Notes: generated by a model not told the origin, from the sequence alone. Shown: positions 24,450 to 32,799, numbered from the stretch's first letter. The stretch is 64,000 nucleotides of DNA from Streptococcus sp. LQJ-218 (GCF_003428885.1 NZ_QQRU01000004.1:62001-126000); one strand, 5' to 3'. Program-made: numbers and translations.

Positions 24450-25142
24450 ATGAAAATAGGGATTATTGCGGCTATGCCAGAAGAACTAGCTTATCTGGTC
24501 CAGCATCTAGAAAATGCCCAAGAGCAAGTTGTTTTAGGCAATACCTATCATACAGGAACCATTGCCTCACATGAAGTCGTTCTTGTAGAAAGTGGAATTG
24601 GTAAGGTCATGTCTGCTATGAGTGTGGCGATTTTGGCTGATCATTTCCAGGTGGATGCTGTGATTAACACGGGATCAGCTGGGGCAGTAGCAGAAGGTAT
24701 TGCTGTTGCTGATGTTGTGATTGCTGACAAATTAGCTTATCATGATGTGGATGTCACAGCTTTTGGCTATGCTTATGGACAAATGGCGCAACAACCGCTT
24801 TATTTCGAATCAGATAAAAACTTTGTTGCCAAAATCCAAGAGAGTTTATCTCAATTGGACCAGAACTGGCATCTTGGTTTGATTGCTACAGGAGATAGTT
24901 TTGTTGCCGGAAATGACAAGATAGAAGCGATTAAGTCCCATTTCCCAGATGTTTTGGCTGTTGAGATGGAAGGAGCAGCTATTGCTCAGGCAGCGCATGC
25001 CCTTAATCTTCCAGTCTTAGTCATCCGAGCTATGAGTGACAACGCTAACCATGAAGCAAACATCTCTTTTGATGAGTTTATTATCGAAGCTGGACGTCGC
25101 TCTGCCCAAGTCTTATTGGCCTTTTTGAAGGCCTTAAATTAA
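24450..25142 (+). CDS. mtnN: 5'-methylthioadenosine/S-adenosylhomocysteine nucleosidase
   Basis: 230 residues (Pfs). Starts MKIGIIAAMPEELAYL (catalytic Glu12), and shows the GIGKVMSA, NTGSAGAV and SFVAGNDK segments and the C-terminal VEMEGAAIAQ and AMSDNA motifs (catalytic Asp near 197). Removes adenine from MTA and SAH, recycling methyl-transfer by-products; its SRH product is the substrate of LuxS in AI-2 synthesis. Starts 16 bases after macP. Confidence 0.97.
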   Translation: MKIGIIAAMPEELAYLVQHLENAQEQVVLGNTYHTGTIASHEVVLVESGIGKVMSAMSVAILADHFQVDAVINTGSAGAVAEGIAVADVVIADKLAYHDVDVTAFGYAYGQMAQQPLYFESDKNFVAKIQESLSQLDQNWHLGLIATGDSFVAGNDKIEAIKSHFPDVLAVEMEGAAIAQAAHALNLPVLVIRAMSDNANHEANISFDEFIIEAGRRSAQVLLAFLKALN

Positions 25143-25218
25143 GCGAAAATTTGACAGTTTTTCTAGCTTATGATAAGATTTAAGTAAAGAAAAGCTAGAA
25201 AACGTTTCAGAGGATATT

Positions 25219-25710
25219 ATGAGTATTGAAATGACCGTCAGTGAGATTGCAGAGGTCTTAGGATTATCTCGCCAAGCAATCAATAACCGTGTCAAAGAAT
25301 TACCAGAAGAAGACACAGATAAAAATGACAAAGGGGTAACAGTTGTTACCAGAAGTGGCTTGATTAAGCTAGAAGAAATCTATAAAAAAACGATTTTTGA
25401 AGATGAACCTGTCAGTGAAGATGTCAAGCAACGTGAACTGATGGAGATTCTGGTTGATGAGAAGAATGCAGAAATTCTCCGTCTCTATGAACAATTAAAA
25501 GCTAAGGATCGTCAGTTATCAGAAAAAGACGAGCAGATGCGTATCAAAGACCGTCAGATTGCTGAAAAAGACAAACAACTTGATCAGCAGCAACAATTGA
25601 CTCTTCAAGCCATGAAGGATCAAGAAAATCTTAAGCTAGAGCTGGACCAAGCAAAAGAAGAAGTCCAATCCACTAAGAAAGGCTTTTTTGCTCGTTTATT
25701 TGGAGGATAA
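25219..25710 (+). CDS. rocS: RocS-like chromosome segregation regulator (DUF536 family)
   Basis: 163 residues. An N-terminal helix-turn-helix (about 1-45, VSEIAEVLGLSRQAINNRVK) is followed by a long charged coiled coil with heptad-like repeats of EKD/KDRQ (about 70-150). The C-terminal KKGFFARLFGG is an amphipathic membrane-binding tip. This is the layout of pneumococcal RocS, which links the nucleoid to capsule and division proteins, and the position after mtnN agrees. Followed by a small hairpin at about 25726-25742. Confidence 0.8.
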   Translation: MSIEMTVSEIAEVLGLSRQAINNRVKELPEEDTDKNDKGVTVVTRSGLIKLEEIYKKTIFEDEPVSEDVKQRELMEILVDEKNAEILRLYEQLKAKDRQLSEKDEQMRIKDRQIAEKDKQLDQQQQLTLQAMKDQENLKLELDQAKEEVQSTKKGFFARLFGG

Positions 25711-25808
25711 TCAAGGAGCTGTTTAGGTTAGTTGCTAACCTGATGGCTTCTTTTGTTTCTAAATAGTATAGTTGCTCAAGTAATATAACAGTATAGGAGA
25801 GGTATAGA

Positions 25809-26399
25809 ATGGAACGATTAGAAGATTACATTGCTTTTGATTTAGAATTTAATCAGCACGAAGGACAAACACACTTGATTCAAGTATCGGCAGTGCGTTT
25901 TAGAGATGGTCAGGAAATCGATACCTATGACTCTTATGTTCATACTAGTGTACCCTTAAAAAGTTTTATCAATGGTTTGACAGGCATTACGGCTGAGACC
26001 TTAAAAGATGCTCCTCCAGTGGAGAAAGTTATAAAAGATTTCCAAGAGTTTGTGGGTTCTTTACCCATGGTTGGATACAATGCTGCTAAAAGTGATTTGC
26101 CTATTCTAGTAGAGCATGGCTTAGACTACAGCCAGCAGTACAAGGTAGATTTGTATGATGAAGCTTTTGAACGTCGGAGTTCGGATTTACATGGTATTGC
26201 CAATCTCAAATTGCAAACTGTTGCCTCATTTCTTGGATTTCAAGGTCAGTCTCATAATAGCTTAGAGGATGCTCGTATGACAGCGCGTGTCTACGAGTCC
26301 TTTCTAGAGTCAGACCAAGCTAGAGAATTGTTAGGGACAGAAAGTAATCTATCAAACAATCCTTTTGGAGGCTTGGATTTGTCTCAATTATTTGACTAG
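25809..26399 (+). CDS. DnaQ-like 3'-5' exonuclease
   Basis: 196 residues of the DEDDh exonuclease fold: exo I FDLEFNQ (Asp11, Glu13), exo II with VGYNAAKSDLPIL (about 79-91) and exo III with HNSLEDARMTARVY (His and Asp about 155-160). Similar to DNA polymerase III epsilon or RNase T-like trimming enzymes; not fused to PolC or a helicase. It may act in DNA repair or RNA processing. The AGGAG of the next gene overlaps its stop codon. Confidence 0.88.
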   Translation: MERLEDYIAFDLEFNQHEGQTHLIQVSAVRFRDGQEIDTYDSYVHTSVPLKSFINGLTGITAETLKDAPPVEKVIKDFQEFVGSLPMVGYNAAKSDLPILVEHGLDYSQQYKVDLYDEAFERRSSDLHGIANLKLQTVASFLGFQGQSHNSLEDARMTARVYESFLESDQARELLGTESNLSNNPFGGLDLSQLFD

Positions 26400-26407
26400 G
26401 AGTGCCT

Positions 26408-28171
26408 ATGAAACCTGAAAAACCTAAAAATCTAAGTTTTAAGCAGATATACTTTAATCTAGATAAAATACTCTTTCTATTTTTCTTGACTTTCATGATG
26501 ATTGAGTTTGTCTGGTTACCATCAAATTCTTGGATTGCTGGACTTCTGCTCCGTCAGACAGGCTATCTCTTTCTTTCCTACAATAATATTTTTGCCATTA
26601 TAAAGGGTTCTCCCTTTGTTAGTCTTGCTTTATTTGTTCTGGTAATTGTTAATTTACTGGTCGCCTATTACCAGATAGGACTTCTCTTTATCGGTGCTCG
26701 GCATTTATTATGCCATGAAAAAAGGACCTTGCTGGAGTACAGTCGCAAGGTCTTTCACCAAAGTTTCTTGTTTATGAAGCAAGTGACGCTTGCCAAGTTA
26801 ACCTTTATCTTCTTTTATGTCATGATGCTCTTTCCTTTGATTCGAAAGATTTTAAAGATTTATTATCTCAATAAAATTGTCATTCCGGACTTTATCGTTG
26901 ATTATGTGGAAGACAAGTATTGGCTTGTAGGTATAGTGGTTACTATTCTGGCTTTGCTTTTGTTTTACATTTCAGTGCGTCTCATGTTTGCCCTACCTCA
27001 GCTTTTATTTGAGAAGAAAACAGTCAAAGAAGCAGTCAGATACAGTATAGAGAAGACAAGAAAGTACTCCTGGTTTTATATTTGGAACTTGCTTTGGATT
27101 GTCGTCAAAACCTACCTCTTTTTCATTCTTTTATTGATTCCAATATTAGCAAGTCAAGCGGTGATGGATGGTTTGACCCATAAGGAATCTCTTGTGCTGG
27201 GAATTATCAACTTTGTCTTGATTAAGAATTTCCACTATATGGCCTTGACTTACTTCCTCATTAAATTTGTTTCTTTCTTAACAGGAGAAGAACTAGAAAT
27301 CACACCAAGGAGAAAGAAAGATCACTGGATGAGATGGGGAGTGATGGGCTGTGCTGCTATCTTTTTCGCTCTTGAGGGTTATGTTTATTTAGAAGCTCCA
27401 GTTGCCAATAAACCTTTAGTTATCTCTCACAGGGGAGTATCTAATAAAAATGGTGTCCAAAATACCATCCAATCACTAGAAAAAACTGCTCAGTTATCTC
27501 CAGATTTCGTTGAGACAGATGTTCAGGAAACAAAAGATGGCCAGTTTGTCATGATGCATGATGCCAATATCAAGAATCTGACAGGAGTTAATGCCAATCC
27601 TCAGGATCTAACTTTGGAAGAATTAACCAAACTCGATATTTCTGAAAATGGTTATCATAGCAAGGTGTCTAGTTTTGATGATTATCTCAATAAAGCCAAT
27701 GAATTGCATCAAAAACTCCTAATTGAAATTAAAACCAGTCGAAAAGATAGTCCAGATATGATGAAACGCTTTATGGATAAATATGGAGCCATCATTAAGC
27801 AGAATGGTCACCAAATGCAATCTTTAGACTACCATGTGATTGATCAGGTTTTAGCTTACGATTCGCAAATTCCCGTCTATTTTATCCTACCTTATAATAG
27901 TATTTTTCCAAGAACCAAGGCTACAGGATACACTATGGAGTATTCAACATTAGATGAAAATTTTGTCAACAAGCTTTGGAATACCGATCAGAAATTGTAT
28001 GTTTGGACTATTAATAGTTCAGAGTCCTTTGATAAATCTGTTCATTTGGGGGCAGATGGCATGATAACGGATGACTTGGAAATGATTCAAGACCAGCTTA
28101 CCATTGCGCAAGAAGACCCCGAGTATACTGAGTTGCTTTTCAAACAGGCCATGGAATTCTTTAATTTTTAG
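26408..28171 (+). CDS. Membrane-bound glycerophosphodiester phosphodiesterase
   Basis: 587 residues. The N-terminal half (about 1-340) holds seven or eight membrane helices of the GPDPase membrane domain. The C-terminal half is the GDPD TIM barrel, with ISHRGVSNKNG (catalytic His), FVETDVQETKDGQFVMMHDA (metal-binding Glu and Asp, second His) and LLIEIKTS. The barrel should face outward and release glycerol-3-phosphate from phosphodiesters or lipoteichoic acid-like polymers. ATG 26408 is used because AGGAG lies 5 bases upstream; the in-frame GTG at 26402 is inside that site. Confidence 0.9.
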   Translation: MKPEKPKNLSFKQIYFNLDKILFLFFLTFMMIEFVWLPSNSWIAGLLLRQTGYLFLSYNNIFAIIKGSPFVSLALFVLVIVNLLVAYYQIGLLFIGARHLLCHEKRTLLEYSRKVFHQSFLFMKQVTLAKLTFIFFYVMMLFPLIRKILKIYYLNKIVIPDFIVDYVEDKYWLVGIVVTILALLLFYISVRLMFALPQLLFEKKTVKEAVRYSIEKTRKYSWFYIWNLLWIVVKTYLFFILLLIPILASQAVMDGLTHKESLVLGIINFVLIKNFHYMALTYFLIKFVSFLTGEELEITPRRKKDHWMRWGVMGCAAIFFALEGYVYLEAPVANKPLVISHRGVSNKNGVQNTIQSLEKTAQLSPDFVETDVQETKDGQFVMMHDANIKNLTGVNANPQDLTLEELTKLDISENGYHSKVSSFDDYLNKANELHQKLLIEIKTSRKDSPDMMKRFMDKYGAIIKQNGHQMQSLDYHVIDQVLAYDSQIPVYFILPYNSIFPRTKATGYTMEYSTLDENFVNKLWNTDQKLYVWTINSSESFDKSVHLGADGMITDDLEMIQDQLTIAQEDPEYTELLFKQAMEFFNF

Positions 28172-28181
28172 TAAGCAAAAA

Positions 28182-28199
28182 GAGGAACAGTTGTTCCTC
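28182..28199. terminator. Bidirectional terminator between the GDPD gene and ybaB
   Basis: 8-bp stem GAGGAACA / TGTTCCTC between convergent genes, with an A-rich left flank (T run for the minus transcript). Confidence 0.7.
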
Positions 28200-28243
28200 C
28201 CATGATAGGCAAGTATTCTCTTGAATGCTTGTTTTTCTTATGC

Positions 28244-28543
28244 TTAGAATGGCAATTTTCCAGCGAAAGCACCCAATTTTTTCTTGGTGGTTTCATCGAT
28301 TTGTTCAAGAGCAGAATTGATGGCTTGAACAGTCATATCTGAGAGAGTTTCAAGGTCTTCAGGATCAACGACAGCTGGATTGAAGTCAATGCTGACAACT
28401 TTCTTATCTCCAGTTAAGATTGCTTGGACAAGGTCTTGAGCAGATTTGCCAACAAATTGCATAGCAGCAAGCTCAGCTTGGCTTTGTTCCATTTGTTTTT
28501 GAAGTTTTTGTGCTTGGCGCATCATATTTTGCATGTTCATCAT
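28244..28543 (-). CDS. YbaB/EbfC nucleoid-associated protein
   Basis: 99 residues. N-terminal methionine-, glutamine-rich helix ([20 protein letters not shown]), central beta sheet ([21 protein letters not shown]) and C-terminal helix ending in [11 protein letters not shown]. It binds DNA as a dimer in other bacteria. Not linked here to dnaX-recR, its usual neighbours in Gram-negatives. Confidence 0.92.
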   Translation of the reverse strand: MMNMQNMMRQAQKLQKQMEQSQAELAAMQFVGKSAQDLVQAILTGDKKVVSIDFNPAVVDPEDLETLSDMTVQAINSALEQIDETTKKKLGAFAGKLPF

Positions 28544-28632
28544 AGTGATTTATAGTTTCCTTTTATCTTATTTTCTTTTTATTTTATCAATTTTCACGTT
28601 AAAAGTCTAATCTTTTTCAGAGTGAATTTATT

Positions 28633-28741
28633 TATAGTTGATTGAAATAAAAATAGTACACATTAGTTTGCAGGAAGATTAATCATTTACAATAAAAATA
28701 TTGGAAATTTTATTGTCTTATTTTTATTCCAATCCACTATA
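28633..28741. repeat. RUP-like 109-bp miniature element
   Basis: Two 23-base ends (28633-28655 and 28719-28741) are inverted copies with two mismatches. Both read TATAGT(T/G)GATTG(A/G)AATAA inward and start with TA. Size and ends agree with the ~107-bp Repeat Unit of Pneumococcus, a non-autonomous derivative of IS630-Spn1. It sits in the 327-base gap upstream of ybaB, which has no gene. Confidence 0.65.
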
Positions 28742-28770
28742 GTATCAATAGGGATGCAAAGGGAATAAAA

Positions 28771-28815
28771 ATATAGGATAGATATTCTAAGAGCATCAGA
28801 ATATTTATCCTATAT
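28771..28815. repeat. Long inverted repeat / stem-loop
   Basis: 18-bp stem (28771-28788 with 28798-28815) with a single G-U position and a 9-base loop AAGAGCATC. It lies downstream of the minus-strand lipoprotein pseudogene. A terminator is possible, but the following T tract is weak. Confidence 0.6.
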
Positions 28816-28870
28816 GTATTTATGAAAAGTTACTAGATAGTTTATGAGCTAGTTTAATGGTTTACTAACA

Positions 28871-29411
28871 CTATTCTACTTTGTAGAAAAATCCCTCAGT
28901 ACTGCCATTGATAAGTTGTTGTCCATACCATAAACGATCTTGTGTTGTATCAGATGTGTCAGTATAGCCATTATCTGGAGAAGAGGTGACAGACATGGTT
29001 ATAGGGATTCCTGCTGGTAAAAAGGCAAGGGCAGAGCCACCAGCACCTCCATCTTTAGGAAGTAAACTTGCCTTAAGATAGTGGTCAATTTCTTTAGCAT
29101 ATTCAATTGAAATCTTGGATTTATCACTTACTAACCCATTTTTATCAAAGGTTAATTCAATACCTGTAGGATTTCTCCAAGTGCCTGCGACACTAGAAAA
29201 ATCTCCATTGCTTTCTTTTCTGACGGAAGAGTTGTTTCTCCATTTATAAGACTTGCGACAGATTCTTCTCTTCTAGTGTCAAAACAGTGAAACTAGTACT
29301 AGATGCAGTTACTTCAGAACTTGTTGCAGAAGTCTTTTCACTCTGAGCTTGGCAAGCGGTTAAAATAGAGATAGATAATATACTAATACTGAATAGAAAT
29401 AATTTTTCCAT
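28871..29411 (-). pseudogene. Frameshifted small lipoprotein gene (DUF6287-like)
   Basis: The minus strand starts with a normal lipoprotein signal (MEKLFLFSISILSISI then LTAC lipobox) and a Ser/Thr-rich linker. The frame then breaks near 29270: one frame reads REESVASLINGETTLPSEK, and from about 29215 another reads ESNGDFSSVAGTWRNPTG through to LINGSTEGFFYKVE and a stop at 28871. The SSVAGTW motif followed by a small beta-rich domain resembles streptococcal surface lipoproteins with a DUF6287 domain (family name from recall). At least one, probably two, indels separate the parts. Confidence 0.75.
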
Positions 29412-29472
29412 ATGTTTAATCTTATAAATCTAAACCTTGGTAATCTTGGCGCCATTTACAACCTTATTTAAT

Positions 29473-29528
29473 AAAAAACTTTGCACTCTAGAAACCATTG
29501 TGTGGCTAGCTAAAGTGCAAAGTTTTTT
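29473..29528. repeat. 15-bp perfect inverted repeat
   Basis: AAAAAACTTTGCACT (29473-29487) and its exact complement (29514-29528), with a 26-base loop that itself can pair (CTAG...CTAG). It has T runs on both strands, so it can terminate transcripts in both directions. Confidence 0.65.
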
Positions 29529-29565
29529 GAGTTTAGAACATAAAAACAGCAGTTAATCTCAAGAA

Positions 29566-29594
29566 AGAAAAAAGAACAGCCGAAGCTGTCTTTT
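29566..29594 (-). terminator. Original rpmE2 terminator, now cut off by the mobile element
   Basis: On the minus strand AAGACAGC-TTCG-GCTGT-TCTT forms a hairpin with a C(UUCG)G loop followed by a T run. It lies directly beyond the copy of the rpmE2 tail at attL, so before insertion it must have followed rpmE2. Confidence 0.65.
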
Positions 29595-29598
29595 TATC

Positions 29599-29618
29599 AT
29601 TATTTGAGACCGTATTTT
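29599..29618. other. attL, distal attachment repeat
   Basis: ATTATTTGAGACCGTATTTT, identical to 36408-36427. On the minus strand it spells the end of rpmE2 (KYGLK and stop). Confidence 0.88.
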
Positions 29619-29714
29619 ACAAAGGTATACTCTGTAATATTTAAATCCTTATTAAATCAACGTTTCTAAAGGGAAAGTAGCTGTAAAATATTATATATAT
29701 AGCGTATTATTAAA

Positions 29715-29743
29715 CCAAGACGGTACCAAAAAGGTACCAAAAA
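29715..29743. repeat. Left integrase-arm-like repeats
   Basis: CCAAGACGGTACCAAAAA (29715-29732) overlaps a second GGTACCAAAAA (29733-29743). The same 18-base sequence followed by a variant GGTACTAAAAA occurs at the right end in direct orientation. Confidence 0.65.
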
Positions 29744-29774
29744 TTAAGGTTTCGGAGCTTATAAAATAAAGAAA
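29744..29774. repeat. 31-bp repeat, left inverted copy
   Basis: Exact reverse complement of 35096-35126, upstream of the integrase. A 17-base core is repeated again at 34382-34398. Probably a binding site for an element-encoded protein. Confidence 0.8.
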
Positions 29775-30201
29775 GATGTCTCAGGTATTTGAGATTTTTT
29801 TTGCAAAGAAAAAACTCTTGAATATAATCCAAGAGTGAAACGAACAGGACCGATGGTAGTCAGGGGTCTTTACAGCACAAGGCTGAAGGCAGTCCCATAC
29901 CAGTACCAGAAAATGACACCTTTGAACGATCTGTTACCAGTCGTCCTACGTTATCCTATCCTTAGTTATAGTTTAGGATAAATAATAAAGAATGTCAACA
30001 ATAATTTATATTACCTTAGGTGGTTGGAACAATTGGCTTATACTTGATTGTTTTATTCCAATTTCCTTTTGACAACAAGTAACCTATGACTTTTTATTCC
30101 TGTTGTAATCGGTCGGCAGCTTTTCAGCCTGCCGACACGACCCAACTAGTCTAATTCGTCATAGCTTGCTGTCAAAAGTTTTCTCGGCATAAAGAGGTTG
30201 T

Positions 30202-31671
30202 TCAGCGTTCTAGAGTTTGTTCGTAGATTTTTTTGATGACTTTGACAGCACCAACAAGTTTAATAGGTTTAAAAGCATTAAGTTGTTTTGTAAGGTTTTG
30301 GAATTCCTTTTGTTTCATGTAGTTTTTAGCCTGATTTCTCCATACCCCAAGCTTTCTGCTGGCTATATTTAGACGATCACGAAGTTGTGAAATTTTATTT
30401 TTCAAGCTATTGTTTTCAATTTCTAAAATTCGTTTTTGATTTTTAGTTTCTCGAAGTTCGTCTAATATCTCATTTTTATTACTTGCTACATTTCTCAGTA
30501 TATTCAATTCCTTGTTTTGTTGCTGGATAGTTTGTGACAGTTGGCGGTTCTCGTAGAAGTGTTGGATTACAGATTTTATTAGATTATTAAGTGTTTCAGG
30601 GGAGAGTTTAATTTTGCCATCGAGAGTTTTTTTACCTATCGTTCCACTTTCAAGCTGACTGATGTTCAGTCCGTCGAAGTTTTGATATTTTTGAAGGTAC
30701 TCTCGAAGTTGCTTGGTAAGTTCGTTGATAGTACCTTGTTTTGTCTTTATATCTTGGTTCATACTATCAATTGTTTCACTTTTACTACCTATGATGCTGT
30801 CTACGATATCTAGATCTTCTTTTTTGATATTAATTTCTTTTTCAAGATGTGATAGTGTATCTTGTTTTTCACTTAGCTCATGATCTAGGTTTGATAGCAT
30901 TTCATTTTTTTCTTCGTTTATGAATTTAAGTTCTTCGAGTTTGTTTTTTATTTCCTCGTCAACTATTTTTATATCTTCAACTTTATTTTTCAAATCTTTA
31001 TTCATTTGGTTTAGTTGGGTGTTAAATTCTATTGTTTTATCGAATTTTTCGTCAATTTGTTTTTCGATTTTTTGAAGAACCTCTTGCTTGTCCTTGTATT
31101 CCTGTGTTGATAAATGTTTTTTTGTACTATCAAGTTCTCCTCGTTGAAGATGAAAACCATGTTGAGATAAATACTTTGGGAGTTCATCTTGGATTTTTTT
31201 CAACTCCTCACGATTAAAAATTGATTTAGATGATAACTTTCCTTGCTTCATTGGTACAATTCCCATATGCATGTGGGGTGTGTTTTCGTCTAGGTGAACA
31301 CTAGCATAGGCAATATTTTCTAAACCATAGTTTTCAGCGAAATAATTTTTAGAAGTTTCAAAAAATCTTCTTGTCTCCTCGGAAGTAAGTTTAGCAAAAA
31401 AATCTTTATCAGATGTTATAATCCATTCATCGCAGAGAACGGCATCTTTTCGAATAGCTCGTTTAGAAACTTTGTTCTCGTCTATATAGTTTTTGATTTG
31501 CTTTTCGTACGACATAGAGCGATCTCTATCTGTCAATTCATAATTTAAATGTGAGCGTTCGATATCGATATCCTTGTTACTGTGTTGCTTAAAAATACGT
31601 TCGTTGTGTCTGTAAGCTCCACCTAAATTACCTGATTTGTACTTCGTCATTCTGGCTACAACGTAACTCAT
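30202..31671 (-). CDS. MobV-family relaxase (Mob/Pre)
   Basis: 489 residues, closely resembling MobM of pMV158 (494 residues). The N-terminal relaxase domain shows the catalytic His22 in NLGGAYRHNERIF, the SRSHLNYEL-like SHLNYELTDRDRS, and the metal-binding HLDENTPHMHMG with His126, Glu129, His133 and His135. A long coiled coil (about 200-450) follows and ends in a basic tail. It nicks oriT and pilots the strand into a recipient. A matching nic region lies about 100 bases upstream. It is last in the minus-strand cluster. Confidence 0.95.
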   Translation of the reverse strand: MSYVVARMTKYKSGNLGGAYRHNERIFKQHSNKDIDIERSHLNYELTDRDRSMSYEKQIKNYIDENKVSKRAIRKDAVLCDEWIITSDKDFFAKLTSEETRRFFETSKNYFAENYGLENIAYASVHLDENTPHMHMGIVPMKQGKLSSKSIFNREELKKIQDELPKYLSQHGFHLQRGELDSTKKHLSTQEYKDKQEVLQKIEKQIDEKFDKTIEFNTQLNQMNKDLKNKVEDIKIVDEEIKNKLEELKFINEEKNEMLSNLDHELSEKQDTLSHLEKEINIKKEDLDIVDSIIGSKSETIDSMNQDIKTKQGTINELTKQLREYLQKYQNFDGLNISQLESGTIGKKTLDGKIKLSPETLNNLIKSVIQHFYENRQLSQTIQQQNKELNILRNVASNKNEILDELRETKNQKRILEIENNSLKNKISQLRDRLNIASRKLGVWRNQAKNYMKQKEFQNLTKQLNAFKPIKLVGAVKVIKKIYEQTLER

Positions 31672-31766
31672 AATTCGTCCTTTCTCGGCTCAAAGGGTCG
31701 CCGAGCGTGTGGCTAAAAATTGCCACACATAAGCAAGCCTTTATGCGGTTTTCTTTACTGAGGACG

Positions 31767-31821
31767 GCACTACTTCCAAGCAAAGTATAACGCACTATAC
31801 TTTACCTCCGGAAAAGTGTGC
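31767..31821 (-). other. oriT of pMV158/MobV type
   Basis: The minus strand reads TAAAGTATAGTGCGTTATAC followed by TTTGCTT, very close to the pMV158 nic region (recalled core TAAAGTATAGTGTGTTATAC). It forms an 8-bp inverted repeat (31782-31789 / 31796-31803) with a 6-base loop where nicking would occur. Outer arms GCAC..CTTCC and GGAAAAGTGTGC pair as in the plasmid oriT. It lies between rep and mob, the normal place. Confidence 0.85.
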
Positions 31822-31835
31822 GGTCTCCGACGGTT

Positions 31836-31955
31836 TTGCTCTCTCGAAAGAGAGCAATCGGACTGTCGAAACAGTCCGATGAAAAGAGAAGTTCGAGCCA
31901 CAAACTTCTCTTTTTGTTTCGCTCCGAAGAGCGAAAGGCATTCCGAAGAATGCCT
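31836..31955. repeat. Tandem array of five hairpins between rep and mob
   Basis: Stem-loops at 31836-31857 (9 bp), 31858-31879 (9 bp), 31882-31914 (12 bp, 9-base loop), 31917-31936 (8 bp) and 31937-31954 (7 bp). Four have CGAA loops on the plus strand, which become UUCG loops in the minus-strand transcript, two of them closed C-UUCG-G. The array begins at the rep stop codon and ends just before oriT. A single-strand origin, RNA stabiliser or attenuator are all possible. Confidence 0.8.
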
Positions 31956-32799
31956 AACGACCCCCATAAAAAGCAAGTTGTTTTTCTAGTTTGGGTCGTT
32001 CTTTATGTAACAGATTTTTCATCAATTGCAAATAATCAGTATCGGAAGTTTGATGAGTTTCCAAAATTTTCTTGTATTTACTTCTAGTGTTTTTGCTAAC
32101 TTTATTCCAGATTCCTTTATCACGTGTTAAAGCTAATAGATAAAGTTGTGTTTCAATTCCTAGAGTTTCAAAATAAAACGGTTTGAATATAATAGTGTCA
32201 ATAACCTCAAAAATATTTTCAACGGAGCGACTTCGTAACTGAAATTCTAATCTCCACCAATGTTCATATTGTTGTGCGTTTTGTCGTTCATCTTCACTTC
32301 CGTTCGTCAGTTGTTCAACTTTTTTATCGTATAGTCGAATTTGTTTTTCTGACCTTGAAGCTCCTAGATATTTTGTTTCAAGCTTACCATTTTTATCTCT
32401 CCATTCTTTTGTTGCAGTAGGCCGTCCCTTCTTTTCTAAAATGAATTCACTACAATCAAGATTAAAAAAATCAAAAGCTAAGTCAGCTCGAGTGATTGAA
32501 ATATCTTCGAGATATGGTATAATCGTATTAAGAATTTCAGTATCAACTGTTCGGAGTTTGTTAGGATTAAACTCCATTCGGAAAGGGCGAGCATTTCGAG
32601 CTTGTCCTTTTAGTTTATCATACTCTAAATGGAGGATAACTTGCCCCCCAGACTTGGTATAGGCTTGAAACATATCTGTCATAGCTTTTTGAGTGATGAT
32701 TGCAATATGGTTGCTAACTAATTTTTTAAAATTATTGAAACTACTGTTGCGTATTTCAGCAGTTATAGTAATATTATCTAAACTAACTTTTAAATCCAA
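31954..32799 (-). CDS. Rep_trans-family rolling-circle replication initiator
   Basis: 281 residues of the pT181-like Rep_trans (replication initiation factor) family. The middle section has the characteristic ITRADLAFDFFN (about 96-107), then TKYLGASRSEKQIRLYDKK (family YxGSxxSxxxxRxYDK pattern, about 139-157) and WWRLEFQLRS. The nucleophilic tyrosine cannot be fixed by eye. The start is TTG at 32799, 5 bases after AAAGGAGG. It would nick and replicate the excised circle, helping it persist and transfer. Confidence 0.85.
   Translation of the reverse strand: MDLKVSLDNITITAEIRNSSFNNFKKLVSNHIAIITQKAMTDMFQAYTKSGGQVILHLEYDKLKGQARNARPFRMEFNPNKLRTVDTEILNTIIPYLEDISITRADLAFDFFNLDCSEFILEKKGRPTATKEWRDKNGKLETKYLGASRSEKQIRLYDKKVEQLTNGSEDERQNAQQYEHWWRLEFQLRSRSVENIFEVIDTIIFKPFYFETLGIETQLYLLALTRDKGIWNKVSKNTRSKYKKILETHQTSDTDYLQLMKNLLHKERPKLEKQLAFYGGR

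Larger units (their letters stand above)
29619..30201. other. Left-end non-coding region of the element
   Basis: 583 bases without a convincing gene. The first 160 bases hold the integrase-arm-like repeats and the inverted repeat listed separately. The rest (about 29820-30200) has no long open frame; its minus strand includes a GC-richer stretch (29846-29960). I see small stems only, such as TATCCTA...TTAGGATA near 29954-29980, and GTCGGCAG...CTGCCGAC (30111-30118 / 30129-30136), an 8-bp perfect stem that may end the mob transcript. Confidence 0.5.

Noticed and set aside
31770-32087. Small genes in both strands across the hairpin array
   Set aside because: The apparent frames of 68 and 89 codons are made of the inverted repeats themselves and overlap the rep 3' end and oriT.
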